Positions 1 to 8,131 of a stretch of DNA of 64,000 nt are shown here, piece after piece (position 1 is the first letter of the stretch; every line of letters begins with the position of its first letter). This stretch comes from Micromonospora echinaurantiaca (GTDB taxonomy: Bacteria; Actinomycetota; Actinomycetes; Mycobacteriales; Micromonosporaceae), in contig NZ_LT607750.1 in NCBI RefSeq assembly GCF_900090235.1, positions 310,001 to 374,000 on the forward strand, read 5' to 3'. The notes under the pieces are model-generated. The model made no database searches and was not told where the DNA came from. It saw only the letters and a program-made list of their open reading frames with translations. A program made the position numbers and the translations under genes.

Positions 1-351
1 GGGATGGCCCCCGGCGGGATCGTCTTCGCGCTGGCCAACCCGGACCCGGAGGTGCACCCCGAGGTGGCCGCCCGGCACGTCGCGGTGGTGGCCACCGGGC
101 GCAGCGACTACCCCAACCAGATCAACAACGTGCTGGCCTTCCCCGGCGTGTTCCGGGGCGCGCTGGACGCCCGGGTCACCCGGATCACCGAGGGCATGAA
201 GGTCGCCGCCGCCGACGCCATCGCGCAGGTGGTGGCCGAGACGCTCACCCCGGAGGCGATCGTGCCGTCCCCGCTCGACCCGCGGGTCGCCCCCGCGGTG
301 GCCGAGGCGGTGGCCGAGGCGGCCCGCCGCGACGGCGTCGCCCGGGCCTGA
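1..351 (+). CDS. NAD(P)-dependent malic enzyme, 3' end only
   Basis: C-terminal 116 residues of a malic enzyme, which oxidatively decarboxylates malate to pyruvate in the cytoplasm. The 5' part lies outside the window, so the true start is not visible. The segments [30 protein letters not shown] and [17 protein letters not shown] are the conserved end of the NAD-binding domain of bacterial malic enzymes. The gene ends with TGA at 349-351 and is followed 9 nt later by a hairpin terminator, so it is probably the last gene of its transcript. Cofactor preference (NAD or NADP) cannot be told from this fragment. Confidence 0.93.
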   Translation, partial: GMAPGGIVFALANPDPEVHPEVAARHVAVVATGRSDYPNQINNVLAFPGVFRGALDARVTRITEGMKVAAADAIAQVVAETLTPEAIVPSPLDPRVAPAVAEAVAEAARRDGVARA

Positions 352-359
352 CCCGGGCC

Positions 360-400
360 GAGGGCCCGTGCTGTCGCACGTCGCACAGCGCGGGGCCCTT
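360..400 (+). terminator. Hairpin terminator after malic enzyme
   Basis: AGGGCCC-GTGCTGT at 361-374 pairs with ACAGCGC-GGGGCCCT in 386-399, with one bulge and one G-T pair, nine bases after the malic enzyme stop. It also lies just before the next promoter. No long T run follows, which is usual for high-GC actinomycetes. Confidence 0.55.
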
Positions 401-434
401 ACTCCGGCCCGTCCCGCTTGTTACCGTGCCGATC

Positions 435-1388
435 ATGCGTGCCGCCTTCGCCTCCCGCTTCGACGACGCCGACCCGCTCGCCGCGCTCACCGTCGGCGAG
501 CGGCCCGAGCCGACCCACCCGGACGACGACTGGGTCACCGTGCAGGTTCGGGCCAGTTCGCTGAACCACCACGACCTGTGGTCGCTGCGCGGGGTGGGGC
601 TCACCGGCGACCAGTTGCCGATGATCCTCGGCTGCGACGCCGTCGGCGTCGACCCGGACGGCAACGAGGTGGTCGTCTACCCCGTGGTCGCCACCCCGGG
701 TGACCCGCGCGGCGTCTCCATCCTCTCCGAGCACTTCCCGGGCACGCTCGCCGAGCGGGTGGCCGTACCCCGGTCGAACCTGGTGCCGCTGCCGGCCGGA
801 CTGGCCGCCACCGACGCGGCCTGCCTGCCGACCGCGTGGCTCACCGCCTGGCGGATGCTCACCACCAAGGGCCGGGTCGGCGACGCCGACGCGGTGCTGG
901 TGCAGGGCGCCGGGGGCGGCGTCGCCACGGCCGCCGTCGCGCTCGCCGCGGCGATGGGCAAGCGGGTCTACGCGACCAGCCGGGACGCCGCCAAGCGGGA
1001 GCGGATCGCCGAGCTGGGCGCGACCGCCGTCGAGCCGGGCGCCCGGCTGCCCGAGCGGGTCGACGTGGTGATCGAGACCGTTGGCGCGGCCACCTTCGAC
1101 CACTCGCTGAAGTCCGCCGCGCCGATGGCCCGGATCGTCGTCTCCGGCGCCACCGCCGGGCACGAGCCCAAGGTCAACCTGCGCCGGGTCTTCGCCATGC
1201 AGCTGGAGATCCTGGGCACTTCGATGGGCACCCCGGACGAACTGGCGGACCTGCTCGCCTTCTGCGCCGAGCACCAGGTGCGGCCGGTGGTGGACAGCGT
1301 GGTGCCGTTCAGCCGGGTCGAGGAGGCGTTCGCCCGCCTGCACTCCGGCGAGGTCTTCGGCAAGGTGGTCGTCGACCACACCGCCTGA
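435..1388 (+). CDS. Quinone oxidoreductase-like medium-chain dehydrogenase
   Basis: 317-aa MDR-superfamily oxidoreductase with an N-terminal GroES-like domain and a nucleotide-binding Rossmann fold around residues 150-180 (VQGAGGGVATAAV). The usual GHE zinc-ligand motif is replaced by GCDAVG and the four-cysteine structural zinc lobe is missing, so a zinc-independent NAD(P)H quinone or enone reductase is more likely than an alcohol dehydrogenase. I chose ATG 435 over an in-frame GTG at 426 because a -10-like TACCGT (422-427) lies 7 nt before it and would overlap the GTG, suggesting a leaderless mRNA. The substrate is unknown. Confidence 0.88.
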   Translation: MRAAFASRFDDADPLAALTVGERPEPTHPDDDWVTVQVRASSLNHHDLWSLRGVGLTGDQLPMILGCDAVGVDPDGNEVVVYPVVATPGDPRGVSILSEHFPGTLAERVAVPRSNLVPLPAGLAATDAACLPTAWLTAWRMLTTKGRVGDADAVLVQGAGGGVATAAVALAAAMGKRVYATSRDAAKRERIAELGATAVEPGARLPERVDVVIETVGAATFDHSLKSAAPMARIVVSGATAGHEPKVNLRRVFAMQLEILGTSMGTPDELADLLAFCAEHQVRPVVDSVVPFSRVEEAFARLHSGEVFGKVVVDHTA

Positions 1389-1408
1389 GCCGGGGCCGCC
1401 CGGGGCGG

Positions 1409-2377
1409 TCAGAGGCGGTTGTCGAGGACGGCGATGTCGCCCCGCGCGGCGTCGGTGGGGATGCGCCGCTTGGCGGCCTCGTCGCCGTAGAGGGTCCAGC
1501 GCAGGAACTCGACGGTGGTGTCCGAGACCACCCGCAGCGCGGCTCCGTCGCTGAGCAGCGCCCGCCCGTGGTCGCCGTTCGGCAGGCTCAGCATCGCCTT
1601 CGGCCAGGGCACCTTGTCGTACGCCTCCTTGCCGGCGGCGTACTGGACCACCTCGTCGGCCTCGCCGTGCACGAACAGCTGCGGCGCGGCGGCGCCGGCG
1701 AACGCGGTGCCCACCCCGAGCGCGGTGCCGGCGAACACCACCCCGGCGTCGAGCCGTTCGTCCCGGCCGGCGGTGAACAGGCCGATGGTGGTCACCCCGC
1801 CGGCCGAGTGCCCGGCCGCCGCAACCCGGTCGCCGGCCAGCCGGCCCCGCAGCGGATCACCGGCCTTGCCGTCGAGGGCGAGCACCTGGGTCAGCGCGTA
1901 CGACACGTCGGCGGGCTGGTTGAGCACGTCCAGCACGTTGGTGTCGGTGCCCCGGGAGGTGTGCGGGAAGGTCGGCGCGGCCACCACGAAGCCGGCCGCC
2001 GCCCACCGGGTGAGCAGCGTCTCGTAGTCGGCCGGGCGCCCGCCCAGGCCGTGGCTGAACATCACCACGGGGAACCGGCCGTCGGCGGCCCCCGCGGACC
2101 GTTCGGGCTCACCGCCGGCCTTCCCGGCCGCCGGGTACCAGACGGTCACCGGCAGCGGGCGGTCGCCGTCGCGGTTCAGCTTCAGCTGGCGTACGCCCAC
2201 CGCGAAGGCCCGCTCCGGCGCGGTGCCGGCGGGTACCCGTGGTGCCGGAGTGGTCGCCGCCGGGGCCTGGGTGGGGACGGCCTGCGGGCGGGCCGGCCCG
2301 GTGTCTCCGGAGCAGCCGACCAGACCGGCGGTGAGCAGGGCGCAGGCGAGCAGGGCAGGGGTGCGGCGACGCGGCAT
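1409..2377 (-). CDS. Lipoprotein alpha/beta hydrolase (PAF-acetylhydrolase/lipase-like)
   Basis: 322-aa predicted secreted lipoprotein. The N-terminus has a basic start, a hydrophobic stretch and a lipobox LVGC, so it is probably anchored on the outer face of the membrane. The hydrolase domain has the oxyanion region SHGLGG near residue 107 and the nucleophile elbow GHSAGG near residue 190. VTVWYPA and DGKAGDP-type motifs resemble platelet-activating-factor acetylhydrolase and polyester-hydrolase-like enzymes. ATG 2377 gives a normal signal peptide; an upstream in-frame start would add 20 unneeded residues. CACAAT lies 7 nt before this ATG. It is clearly a paralogue of the hydrolase at 3476-4363 (shared VGVR, LPVT, WYP, SHGL, WAAAGFVVAAP, PHT, GHSAGG). 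Substrate unknown. Confidence 0.87.
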   Translation of the reverse strand: MPRRRTPALLACALLTAGLVGCSGDTGPARPQAVPTQAPAATTPAPRVPAGTAPERAFAVGVRQLKLNRDGDRPLPVTVWYPAAGKAGGEPERSAGAADGRFPVVMFSHGLGGRPADYETLLTRWAAAGFVVAAPTFPHTSRGTDTNVLDVLNQPADVSYALTQVLALDGKAGDPLRGRLAGDRVAAAGHSAGGVTTIGLFTAGRDERLDAGVVFAGTALGVGTAFAGAAAPQLFVHGEADEVVQYAAGKEAYDKVPWPKAMLSLPNGDHGRALLSDGAALRVVSDTTVEFLRWTLYGDEAAKRRIPTDAARGDIAVLDNRL

Positions 2378-2450
2378 GGCTCCGATTGTGCCCTGCCCGT
2401 CCGGGTGGCCCGCCGGAGATCGACGCACCGTGCCCACCCCGCCACCCGCG

Positions 2451-3008
2451 CTACGCCCCGGGCGAGGTCGCCTCGGGTCGGTGCTCCGGCGGGGCGGCGC
2501 CGAGGCGGGCCAGGTCGGCGGCGTCCTTGGCGCGGCGGGGGCGGCCGGGCATCCAGACCGGGTACATCCGCTTGAACTCGACCTGCGCCGCCACCGCGAT
2601 GACCGGGACGGTCAGCGGGCCGATCCGCCCGGGCGGGCCGGCCAGCATCCCGGCCGGCAGCGGGGTGCCGGCCCACGGGCCGCCGCCGACCGTGACCCGC
2701 CCGTCGGCGTCCCGCGCCAGGTACGCGAAGCTCACCTCCACGTCGTCGCGGAACAGGTCCAGCTGGACGTCGACCGGCAGCCGCGGGTCGGGGCGCCAGC
2801 CGCGCCCGAGCAGCAGGGCGGCCAGCCGGTCGGCATCGGCACGCCAGCAGTACCAGTCGACGTCCACGTGCGGCCGGGTCACCTCGCCGAGGTGGAAGTC
2901 CACCGCCCAGCCGCCGCGCAGCCACACCTCGATACCGGCGTCGGCGGCCACCTCGACCACCTCGACGATGCTGGCCAACTGCCGCCCCGCGAGCCCTTCC
3001 ACGACCAC
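2451..3008 (-). CDS. Nucleotidyltransferase-like protein, ANT(2'')-related
   Basis: 185-aa protein of the nucleotidyltransferase fold. The motif LRGGWAVDFHLG followed by TRPHVDVDW matches the GG-x-A-D...R-H-x-D-x-D core of the AadB/ANT(2'') aminoglycoside adenylyltransferase family, with the acidic residues expected to bind metal. Chromosomal actinomycete members of this family are common and rarely proven resistance genes, so the true substrate is uncertain. The GTG start at 3008 has no Shine-Dalgarno, but TACGGT lies 6 nt upstream, consistent with a leaderless transcript. It sits between two paralogous lipoprotein hydrolases on the same strand. Confidence 0.78.
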   Translation of the reverse strand: MVVEGLAGRQLASIVEVVEVAADAGIEVWLRGGWAVDFHLGEVTRPHVDVDWYCWRADADRLAALLLGRGWRPDPRLPVDVQLDLFRDDVEVSFAYLARDADGRVTVGGGPWAGTPLPAGMLAGPPGRIGPLTVPVIAVAAQVEFKRMYPVWMPGRPRRAKDAADLARLGAAPPEHRPEATSPGA

Positions 3009-3475
3009 CCGCCGACCGTAACCGCGGCTCCACCTTCCCGCACCGCCGTTTCCGGCCGTCGCCCGCGCTGGTGGTTGCTCCTGTCCCGGCGGTCGCTCGG
3101 GTCTGGCCGCTGGTGCCCGACCGCTCGTGTCTGGCCGGTGGTGCGCGGGAGCCGGCGCTGGTGCCCGGCCGTCGCCGGCGGTCGCGACGGACGGGCGTGC
3201 CGGCGAGGGCGTGGCGGTCGGGCGTGTCGCGGCGGCGCGTCATAGTGTCCGGCGGGCGTGATACCCGAGAGTCATTTTGATGACTCTCAGGTATCAGTCG
3301 TTTCTGTCCGCCCGGCCCTGGCGCCCGCCATGCCGGACGGTCTGCCCGCCGCCCCGGCACCACGCGCACCCCCCCGGCGGCGCAGGGCTGCGAATGTGCC
3401 TCGGTGGTGCGGGGCCACCATGTGCCCGGAGGAGCCCGGTGGGGCGGTTCGGCCGCCACCCGTAGAGCGGCGGGG
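3009..3475. other. 467-bp gap with one strong palindrome, no supported gene
   Basis: Reading frames here (for example a plus-strand one from 3258) are short, Arg/Pro-rich and run through the palindrome; none resembles a protein. The stretch holds a degenerate GC-rich segment (3060-3240), a plus-strand CATAGTGT resembling a -10 element at 3241-3248, and the inverted repeat at 3259-3296. Confidence 0.6.
3259..3296. repeat. 38-bp near-perfect palindrome
   Basis: TGATACCCGAGAGTCA (3259-3274) and TGACTCTCAGGTATCA (3281-3296) are inverted with 15 of 16 positions matching, around a TTTTGA centre. It is far more AT-rich than its surroundings. It lies 180 nt past the stop of the hydrolase gene at 3476 and 250 nt before the start of the gene at 3008, both on the minus strand. 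It could be a terminator, a regulator site or a dispersed repeat. Confidence 0.8.
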
Positions 3476-4363
3476 TCAGGGGGCGGGGCGGGTCTCGTAG
3501 CGGGTGAGGGCGGGGGCGTTGGCGCCGGCGGGGAGGCGGCGGGCGGCGTCCGGGTCGCCGTAGAGGTGCCAGCGGAGGAAGTCGGTGGTGGTGGCGAGGA
3601 CCTGGGCGAAGCCCGGCCGGCCCGGGGTCAGGTACTCGCCGTGGCCCTGCCCGAGCACGCTCAGGAAGGCGGCCGGGCCGCCGGCGCGCCGGTAGGCCGC
3701 CCGGCCGACCGCCAGCGGCACCACCGGGTCGGCGGTGCCGTGCACGAAGAGCACCGGTGCGGCCGGCGCGGCGAAGCTCCCGGCCATCCCGCCGCCGGCG
3801 ATCACGATGCCCGCCCGTAGCCGGGAGGACCGCCCCGAGGTGAACATGCCGGCGGTGGTGAACCCGCCCGCCGAGTGGCCGGCCGCGGCGAACCGGGCGA
3901 CGTCCAGGTGACCGGCGAGCGGATCACCGGGCCGGGTGTCGAGGCGGACCAGGTGCCGGATCACCCGCCACCCGTCGGCCGGCTGGTGCCGCACGTCGGC
4001 CCGGTCGAACCGGCGCGTGCCGCGGCGGGTGTGCGGGTACGCCGGTGCGGCCACCACGAAGCCGGCGGCGGCCCACCGGGTGGTCACCCCGGCGTGCAGG
4101 TGCGGCAGGCTGTCCAGCCCGTGGCTGTAGAGCACCACCGGGAACCGACCCGCGGCCACCGCGTTCCCGTCCGCCGGATACCAGAGGGTGACCGGCAGCG
4201 GGCGCGCGGAGGCCGCGTCGACGGTGAGCGTACGCACGCCGACGGCGTACGTCCCGGCGGGCGCCCGGCGGGCCGGTTCCGGCGTACCGGGCGCGGCGGT
4301 GGCCGTCCCGCAACCGGCCAGCAGCGCCGTCAGCAGCGCGGCGACCAGCCGCTTGACCCCCAC
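3476..4363 (-). CDS. Lipoprotein alpha/beta hydrolase, paralogue of 1409-2377
   Basis: 295-aa predicted lipoprotein with N-terminal KRLVAALLTALLAGC (lipobox LAGC at about residue 18). The hydrolase domain carries SHGLDS, the stretch WAAAGFVVAAPAYPHT and the nucleophile motif GHSAGG. The second half has FVHGTADP, which would supply the catalytic Asp, and GHGEY, which would supply the His. It matches the gene at 1409-2377 along its whole length, so the pair probably arose by duplication. GTG 4363 is preceded at 6 nt by TACCGT, pointing to leaderless transcription. Function: extracytoplasmic esterase or lipase of unknown substrate. Confidence 0.86.
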   Translation of the reverse strand: MGVKRLVAALLTALLAGCGTATAAPGTPEPARRAPAGTYAVGVRTLTVDAASARPLPVTLWYPADGNAVAAGRFPVVLYSHGLDSLPHLHAGVTTRWAAAGFVVAAPAYPHTRRGTRRFDRADVRHQPADGWRVIRHLVRLDTRPGDPLAGHLDVARFAAAGHSAGGFTTAGMFTSGRSSRLRAGIVIAGGGMAGSFAAPAAPVLFVHGTADPVVPLAVGRAAYRRAGGPAAFLSVLGQGHGEYLTPGRPGFAQVLATTTDFLRWHLYGDPDAARRLPAGANAPALTRYETRPAP

Positions 4364-4521
4364 GATTCCACGGTAGGTGCCGGAGCGCCCGCGCGGCCCC
4401 GCCGTCCGGACCGGCTCCGTACACCACCCGGTCGCCAGTCGGTCCCCCGGCCGGCCCGACCTGACCCGGGCCGGCGCGCGCGGGGCGGTGCGCCGGGACC
4501 GGCTTGGCTAGGGTCACCGGC

Positions 4522-4692
4522 ATGGCTGAGAACTACACCGACCCGAGCGGCAACACCGAGGCGTTCCGCGCCTTCGCCAACACCCCGGAGGCCGAGGCGC
4601 CGGCCGCCGCGTCCCGGACGCCGCTGCTGGTCGGCGCGGCGGTGGTCGCGGTCGTGCTGGTCGTCCTGGTCGCCTGGCTCGCCCTGGGCTGA
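4522..4692 (+). CDS. Small single-pass membrane protein
   Basis: 56-aa protein: a polar N-terminus (about residues 1-32, ending in an Ala/Glu/Pro-rich stretch) and one C-terminal transmembrane helix of Val/Ala/Leu residues ending ALG. The helix at the C-terminus suggests a tail-anchored topology. ATG 4522 follows TAGGGT (4509-4514) by 7 nt, so the message is probably leaderless. I know no named family; similar tiny proteins are frequent in actinomycetes. Confidence 0.62.
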   Translation: MAENYTDPSGNTEAFRAFANTPEAEAPAAASRTPLLVGAAVVAVVLVVLVAWLALG

Positions 4693-4771
4693 CCGCCCGC
4701 CACCGTCCGCGCCGAGCGACGACAGCCCACGCGGGGCCCGACCGGCCGCCTGCCTGCCCGGCGGCGGGTGG

Positions 4772-5932
4772 TCAGCGCGCGGTGGCGGCCAGGTCGCGGG
4801 CGGTGCGGGCGATCTCGCGCTCCTCGTCGGTGCCGATCACGCAGACGGCCACCTCGGCGCCCGGCGGCGAGATGACCCGGTCGCCGCTGCCGGCGTTGCG
4901 CTCCGGGTCGACGACGATGCCGAGCCGTTCCAGGCCGGCCAGCGCCGCCGCGCGGACCGGGGCGGCGTGCTCGCCCACCCCGGCGGTGAAGGTGATCGCG
5001 TCCACCCGGCCGAGCAGGGCGTAGTACGCGCCGACGTACCCGGTGATCCGGCGGCAGTAGACGTCGAAGGCGAGCGCGGCGGCGGGATCGCCGTCCGCCC
5101 GCCGCTGGAGCACCTCGCGCATGTCGTTGGCGCCGGTCAGGCCGAGCAGCCCGCTGCGGTGGTTGAGCAGGTCGTCGATCTCGTCCACGGAGAGTCCGCC
5201 CTCGCGGCGCAAATGGAAGATCACCGCCGGGTCCAGGTCGCCGCTGCGGGTGCCCATCACCAGCCCCTGCAACGGTGACATCCCCATCGAGGTGGCCAGG
5301 CTGCGCCCGCCGGCCACCGCGCAGGCGCTGGCCCCGTTGCCCAGGTGCAAAGTGATCGTGTTCAGCTCGTGGTACGGGCGGTCCAGCAGCTCGGCGGTGC
5401 GCCGGGAGACGTACGCGTGGGAGGTGCCGTGGAAGCCGTACCGCCGGATGCCGTACCGCTGCGCGGTGTCCCGGTCGATCGCGTAGACCTCGGCGGCCTC
5501 CGGCATGGTGTGGTGGAACGCGGTGTCGAAGACGCCGACCTGCGGGACGTCCGGCAGGGCCGCCCGGGCGACCTCGATGCCGGCCAGGTTCGCCGGGTTG
5601 TGCAGCGGGGCGAGCGGGACCAGGTCGCGGATGGCGGCCAGCACCGCGTCGTCGATCAGCACCGGCTCGGCGAACCGCCGGCCACCGTGCACCACCCGGT
5701 GCCCGACAGCGACCAGCCCGGCCAGGTCGAGCCGGCCGAGGATGTCGCGGACGGCCGTCTCGTGGTCGGCCGGCCCGCCGCCGGGCTCGCCGATCCGCTC
5801 CACGGTGCCCTTGTCGCGTATCTCGTCACCGTCGTAGAGCCGGTACTTGACCGACGACGACCCGCAGTTGAGGACGAGGACGCGGCTCATGCCGGCACCA
5901 CCGTGCTGAGCCTGATGTTCCGCTCTACTCAT
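4772..5932 (-). CDS. ackA: Acetate kinase
   Basis: Acetate kinase converts acetyl phosphate and ADP to acetate and ATP, completing the Pta-AckA pathway. Family signatures are clear: LVLNCGSSSVKYRLY at the N-terminus (phosphate-1 region), GHRVVHGG, FHHTMP, RYGFHGTSH, HLGNGAS and TFTAGVGEHA. ATG 5932 overlaps the pta stop as ATGA and has GGAGG 4 nt upstream, giving 386 aa. A second ATG at 5890 would give 372 aa, starting right at the conserved MSRVLVLNC, and may be the true N-terminus, but it has a weaker ribosome site. It is cotranscribed with pta and probably translationally coupled. Confidence 0.96.
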   Translation of the reverse strand: MSRAEHQAQHGGAGMSRVLVLNCGSSSVKYRLYDGDEIRDKGTVERIGEPGGGPADHETAVRDILGRLDLAGLVAVGHRVVHGGRRFAEPVLIDDAVLAAIRDLVPLAPLHNPANLAGIEVARAALPDVPQVGVFDTAFHHTMPEAAEVYAIDRDTAQRYGIRRYGFHGTSHAYVSRRTAELLDRPYHELNTITLHLGNGASACAVAGGRSLATSMGMSPLQGLVMGTRSGDLDPAVIFHLRREGGLSVDEIDDLLNHRSGLLGLTGANDMREVLQRRADGDPAAALAFDVYCRRITGYVGAYYALLGRVDAITFTAGVGEHAAPVRAAALAGLERLGIVVDPERNAGSGDRVISPPGAEVAVCVIGTDEEREIARTARDLAATAR

Positions 5933-7995
5933 GCGACCTCCGCGCTGGCCTGGATGGCGGTGATCGCCACCGTGTTGACGATGTCCGGCACGGTCGCGCC
6001 GCGGGACAGGTCGTTGACCGGCCGGCGCAGGCCCTGCATCACCGGCCCGACGGCCACCGCACCGGCCGAGCGCTGCACCGCCTTGTATGTGTTGTTGCCG
6101 GTGTTCAGGTCGGGGAAGATGAAGACCGTCGCCCGGCCGGCGACCTCGCTGCCGGGCAGCTTTGTCGCCGCCACCGCTGGGTCGATCGCCGCGTCGTACT
6201 GGATGGGCCCCTCCACCAGCAGGTCCGGGCGGCTCTCGCGGACCAGTTTGGTGGCCGCCGCGACCTTCTCCACGTCCTCGCCCGCGCCCGAGGTGCCGGT
6301 GGAGTAGGAGAGCATGGCGACCCGGGGCTCGATGCCGAACCGGGCGGCGGTGTCGGCCGACGAGATTGCGATGTCGGCGAGCTGGCCGGCGTCCGGGTCG
6401 CGGTTGACCGCGCAGTCGCCGTAGACCAGCACCCGGTCGGCGAGCAGCATGAAGAAGACGCTGGACGCGACCGAGACGCCCGGCACGGTGCGGATGATCT
6501 CGAACGCCGGGCGGATGGTGGCGGCGGTGGTGTGCGTCGCACCGGAGACCATGCCGTCGGCGTGCCCGGTCTGCACCATCAGCGTGCCGAAGTAGTTCGG
6601 CTGGGCCACGATGTCGTGCGCCAGCTCGGCGGTGACGCCGCGGTGGGCGCGCAGCTTCGCGTACTCGACGGCGAACTCGTCGCGCCACTCGCTGGTCACC
6701 GGGTCGACCACCCGCGCCCCGCCGATGTCGATGCCCAGCTCCCGGGTACGCCGGGCGATGTCGTCGGGGCGGCCGAGCAGGGTCAGGTCGGCGACGTTGC
6801 GGCGCAGCAGGATTTCCGCGGCGCGCAGGATGCGTTCCTCCGCCCCCTCCGGCAGCACCACGTGCCGGCGCTGGGTCCGGGCCCGGTCGATCAGGTCGTA
6901 CTCGAACATCAGCGGGGTGACCCGGGCGGACCGGCTGACCCGCAGCCGACGGGACAGGTCGTCGGTGTCCACGCAGCGTTCGAAGGCGCCGAGCGCGGCC
7001 TCCACCTTGCGCGGGTTGCCGGCGCTCAGCCGGCCCTCGATCCGGCTGGACGCGGCCACCGTGTCGTAGCTGTCGCTGGTCACCGAGAGCACGGCGAGCC
7101 CGGTGTTCAGCCCCTCGAACAGCCGCATCGCCCGCGGGTCGGGCTGCTCGCCGAGGGTGAGCACCAGTCCGGCCACCGACACCTGCCCGGCCACGTGCGC
7201 GGCGCTGGCGGCCACCAGCAGGTCGTCCCGGTCCCCGGGGGTGATCACCAGGGCGCCGTCGGTGAGGTGGTCCAGCAGGGTCGGCACGTGCGCCGCGCCC
7301 ACCACGTAGTCGAGCACGTCCCGGCCGAGCGCGGCGTCGTCCCCGGCGAGCAGGGTGGCGCCGAGCGCCGCCGCCACCTCGGCCACCGTCGGCGCCGACA
7401 CGCTCGGCACCTCCGGGATGGCGTACGCCGGAACCGGCAGCTCGGGCAGGGGCATCGGCTCGGGCACCCGGTTGGCGATCACCGCCAGCACGGTGGCGCC
7501 CAGGTCCGCCAGGTCGTGGTACGCCCCGCGCACCGCGGCCGCGATGGCCGCCGGTTCCTGCCCGAAGCCGTCCACCACCGGCACCACGACGCTCCCGAAC
7601 TCGGTCGCCAGCCGGGCGTTGAAGGCCAGCTCGCGGGGGCCGGCGCCGTCACCGCCGTCGGCGAAGTCGCTGCCCACCACGACCACCGCCGGGCACCGCC
7701 GTTCCACCGCCCGGTAGCGCTCGACGATCCGGGAGATCAGCTCCTCCCGCCGCCCGTCGGCGACCAGGGTGGTCGCCTCGGCGTACGTGGTGCCGGAGAG
7801 GTCGGCCAGCGGCGGCTCGATCCGGTAGCGCTCGCTGAGCAGGGCGAGGATCGGATCGGGGCCGGTGCCGCCGACCAACGGCCGGAACGCGCCGATCCGC
7901 TCGACCTGCCGGGACAACAGCTCCGCCAGGCCGAGGGCGATGGTCGACTTGCCCCCGCCGGAACCCACGCTGGTCAGGTACACACTCCGGGCCAC
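5929..7995 (-). CDS. pta: Phosphate acetyltransferase (long, two-domain form)
   Basis: 688-aa phosphotransacetylase interconverting acetyl-CoA and acetyl phosphate. The N-terminal half is the DRTGG/CobQ-like regulatory region with a P-loop-like GSGGGKST at residues 11-18. The C-terminal third is the PTA catalytic domain (VVLPEGAEERIL, ATHTTAATIRPAFEII, LVYGDCAVN, NTGNNTYKAVQ). The length matches the long Pta class of actinomycetes. It is the first gene of the pta-ackA pair, and its last codons carry the ribosome site for ackA. The upstream gap to 8131 contains no other gene. Confidence 0.96.
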   Translation of the reverse strand: MARSVYLTSVGSGGGKSTIALGLAELLSRQVERIGAFRPLVGGTGPDPILALLSERYRIEPPLADLSGTTYAEATTLVADGRREELISRIVERYRAVERRCPAVVVVGSDFADGGDGAGPRELAFNARLATEFGSVVVPVVDGFGQEPAAIAAAVRGAYHDLADLGATVLAVIANRVPEPMPLPELPVPAYAIPEVPSVSAPTVAEVAAALGATLLAGDDAALGRDVLDYVVGAAHVPTLLDHLTDGALVITPGDRDDLLVAASAAHVAGQVSVAGLVLTLGEQPDPRAMRLFEGLNTGLAVLSVTSDSYDTVAASSRIEGRLSAGNPRKVEAALGAFERCVDTDDLSRRLRVSRSARVTPLMFEYDLIDRARTQRRHVVLPEGAEERILRAAEILLRRNVADLTLLGRPDDIARRTRELGIDIGGARVVDPVTSEWRDEFAVEYAKLRAHRGVTAELAHDIVAQPNYFGTLMVQTGHADGMVSGATHTTAATIRPAFEIIRTVPGVSVASSVFFMLLADRVLVYGDCAVNRDPDAGQLADIAISSADTAARFGIEPRVAMLSYSTGTSGAGEDVEKVAAATKLVRESRPDLLVEGPIQYDAAIDPAVAATKLPGSEVAGRATVFIFPDLNTGNNTYKAVQRSAGAVAVGPVMQGLRRPVNDLSRGATVPDIVNTVAITAIQASAEVA

Positions 7996-8131
7996 ACACT
8001 CACCCTAGAAGATCTTCGGGCGGCCGGCCGGGGTCCCGACGGCCCAACTTCGCCGGGCGGTCGCCTCTTGCGCTCCCGTCCCCGGCCGGCCGTCCGGCGG
8101 GGCCAGCCGCGGTGCCGGCGGGGCGAGGACG

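Noticed and set aside
3258..3500. 80-codon frame running through the palindrome
   Set aside because: Although preceded by CATAGTGT, its product is Pro/Arg-rich with no family and the first codons are just one palindrome arm.
4772..6688. Fused 638-codon frame covering ackA and part of pta
   Set aside because: Only its second part is AckA. The first part is pta read out of frame and rich in Arg; the real genes overlap by 4 nt.
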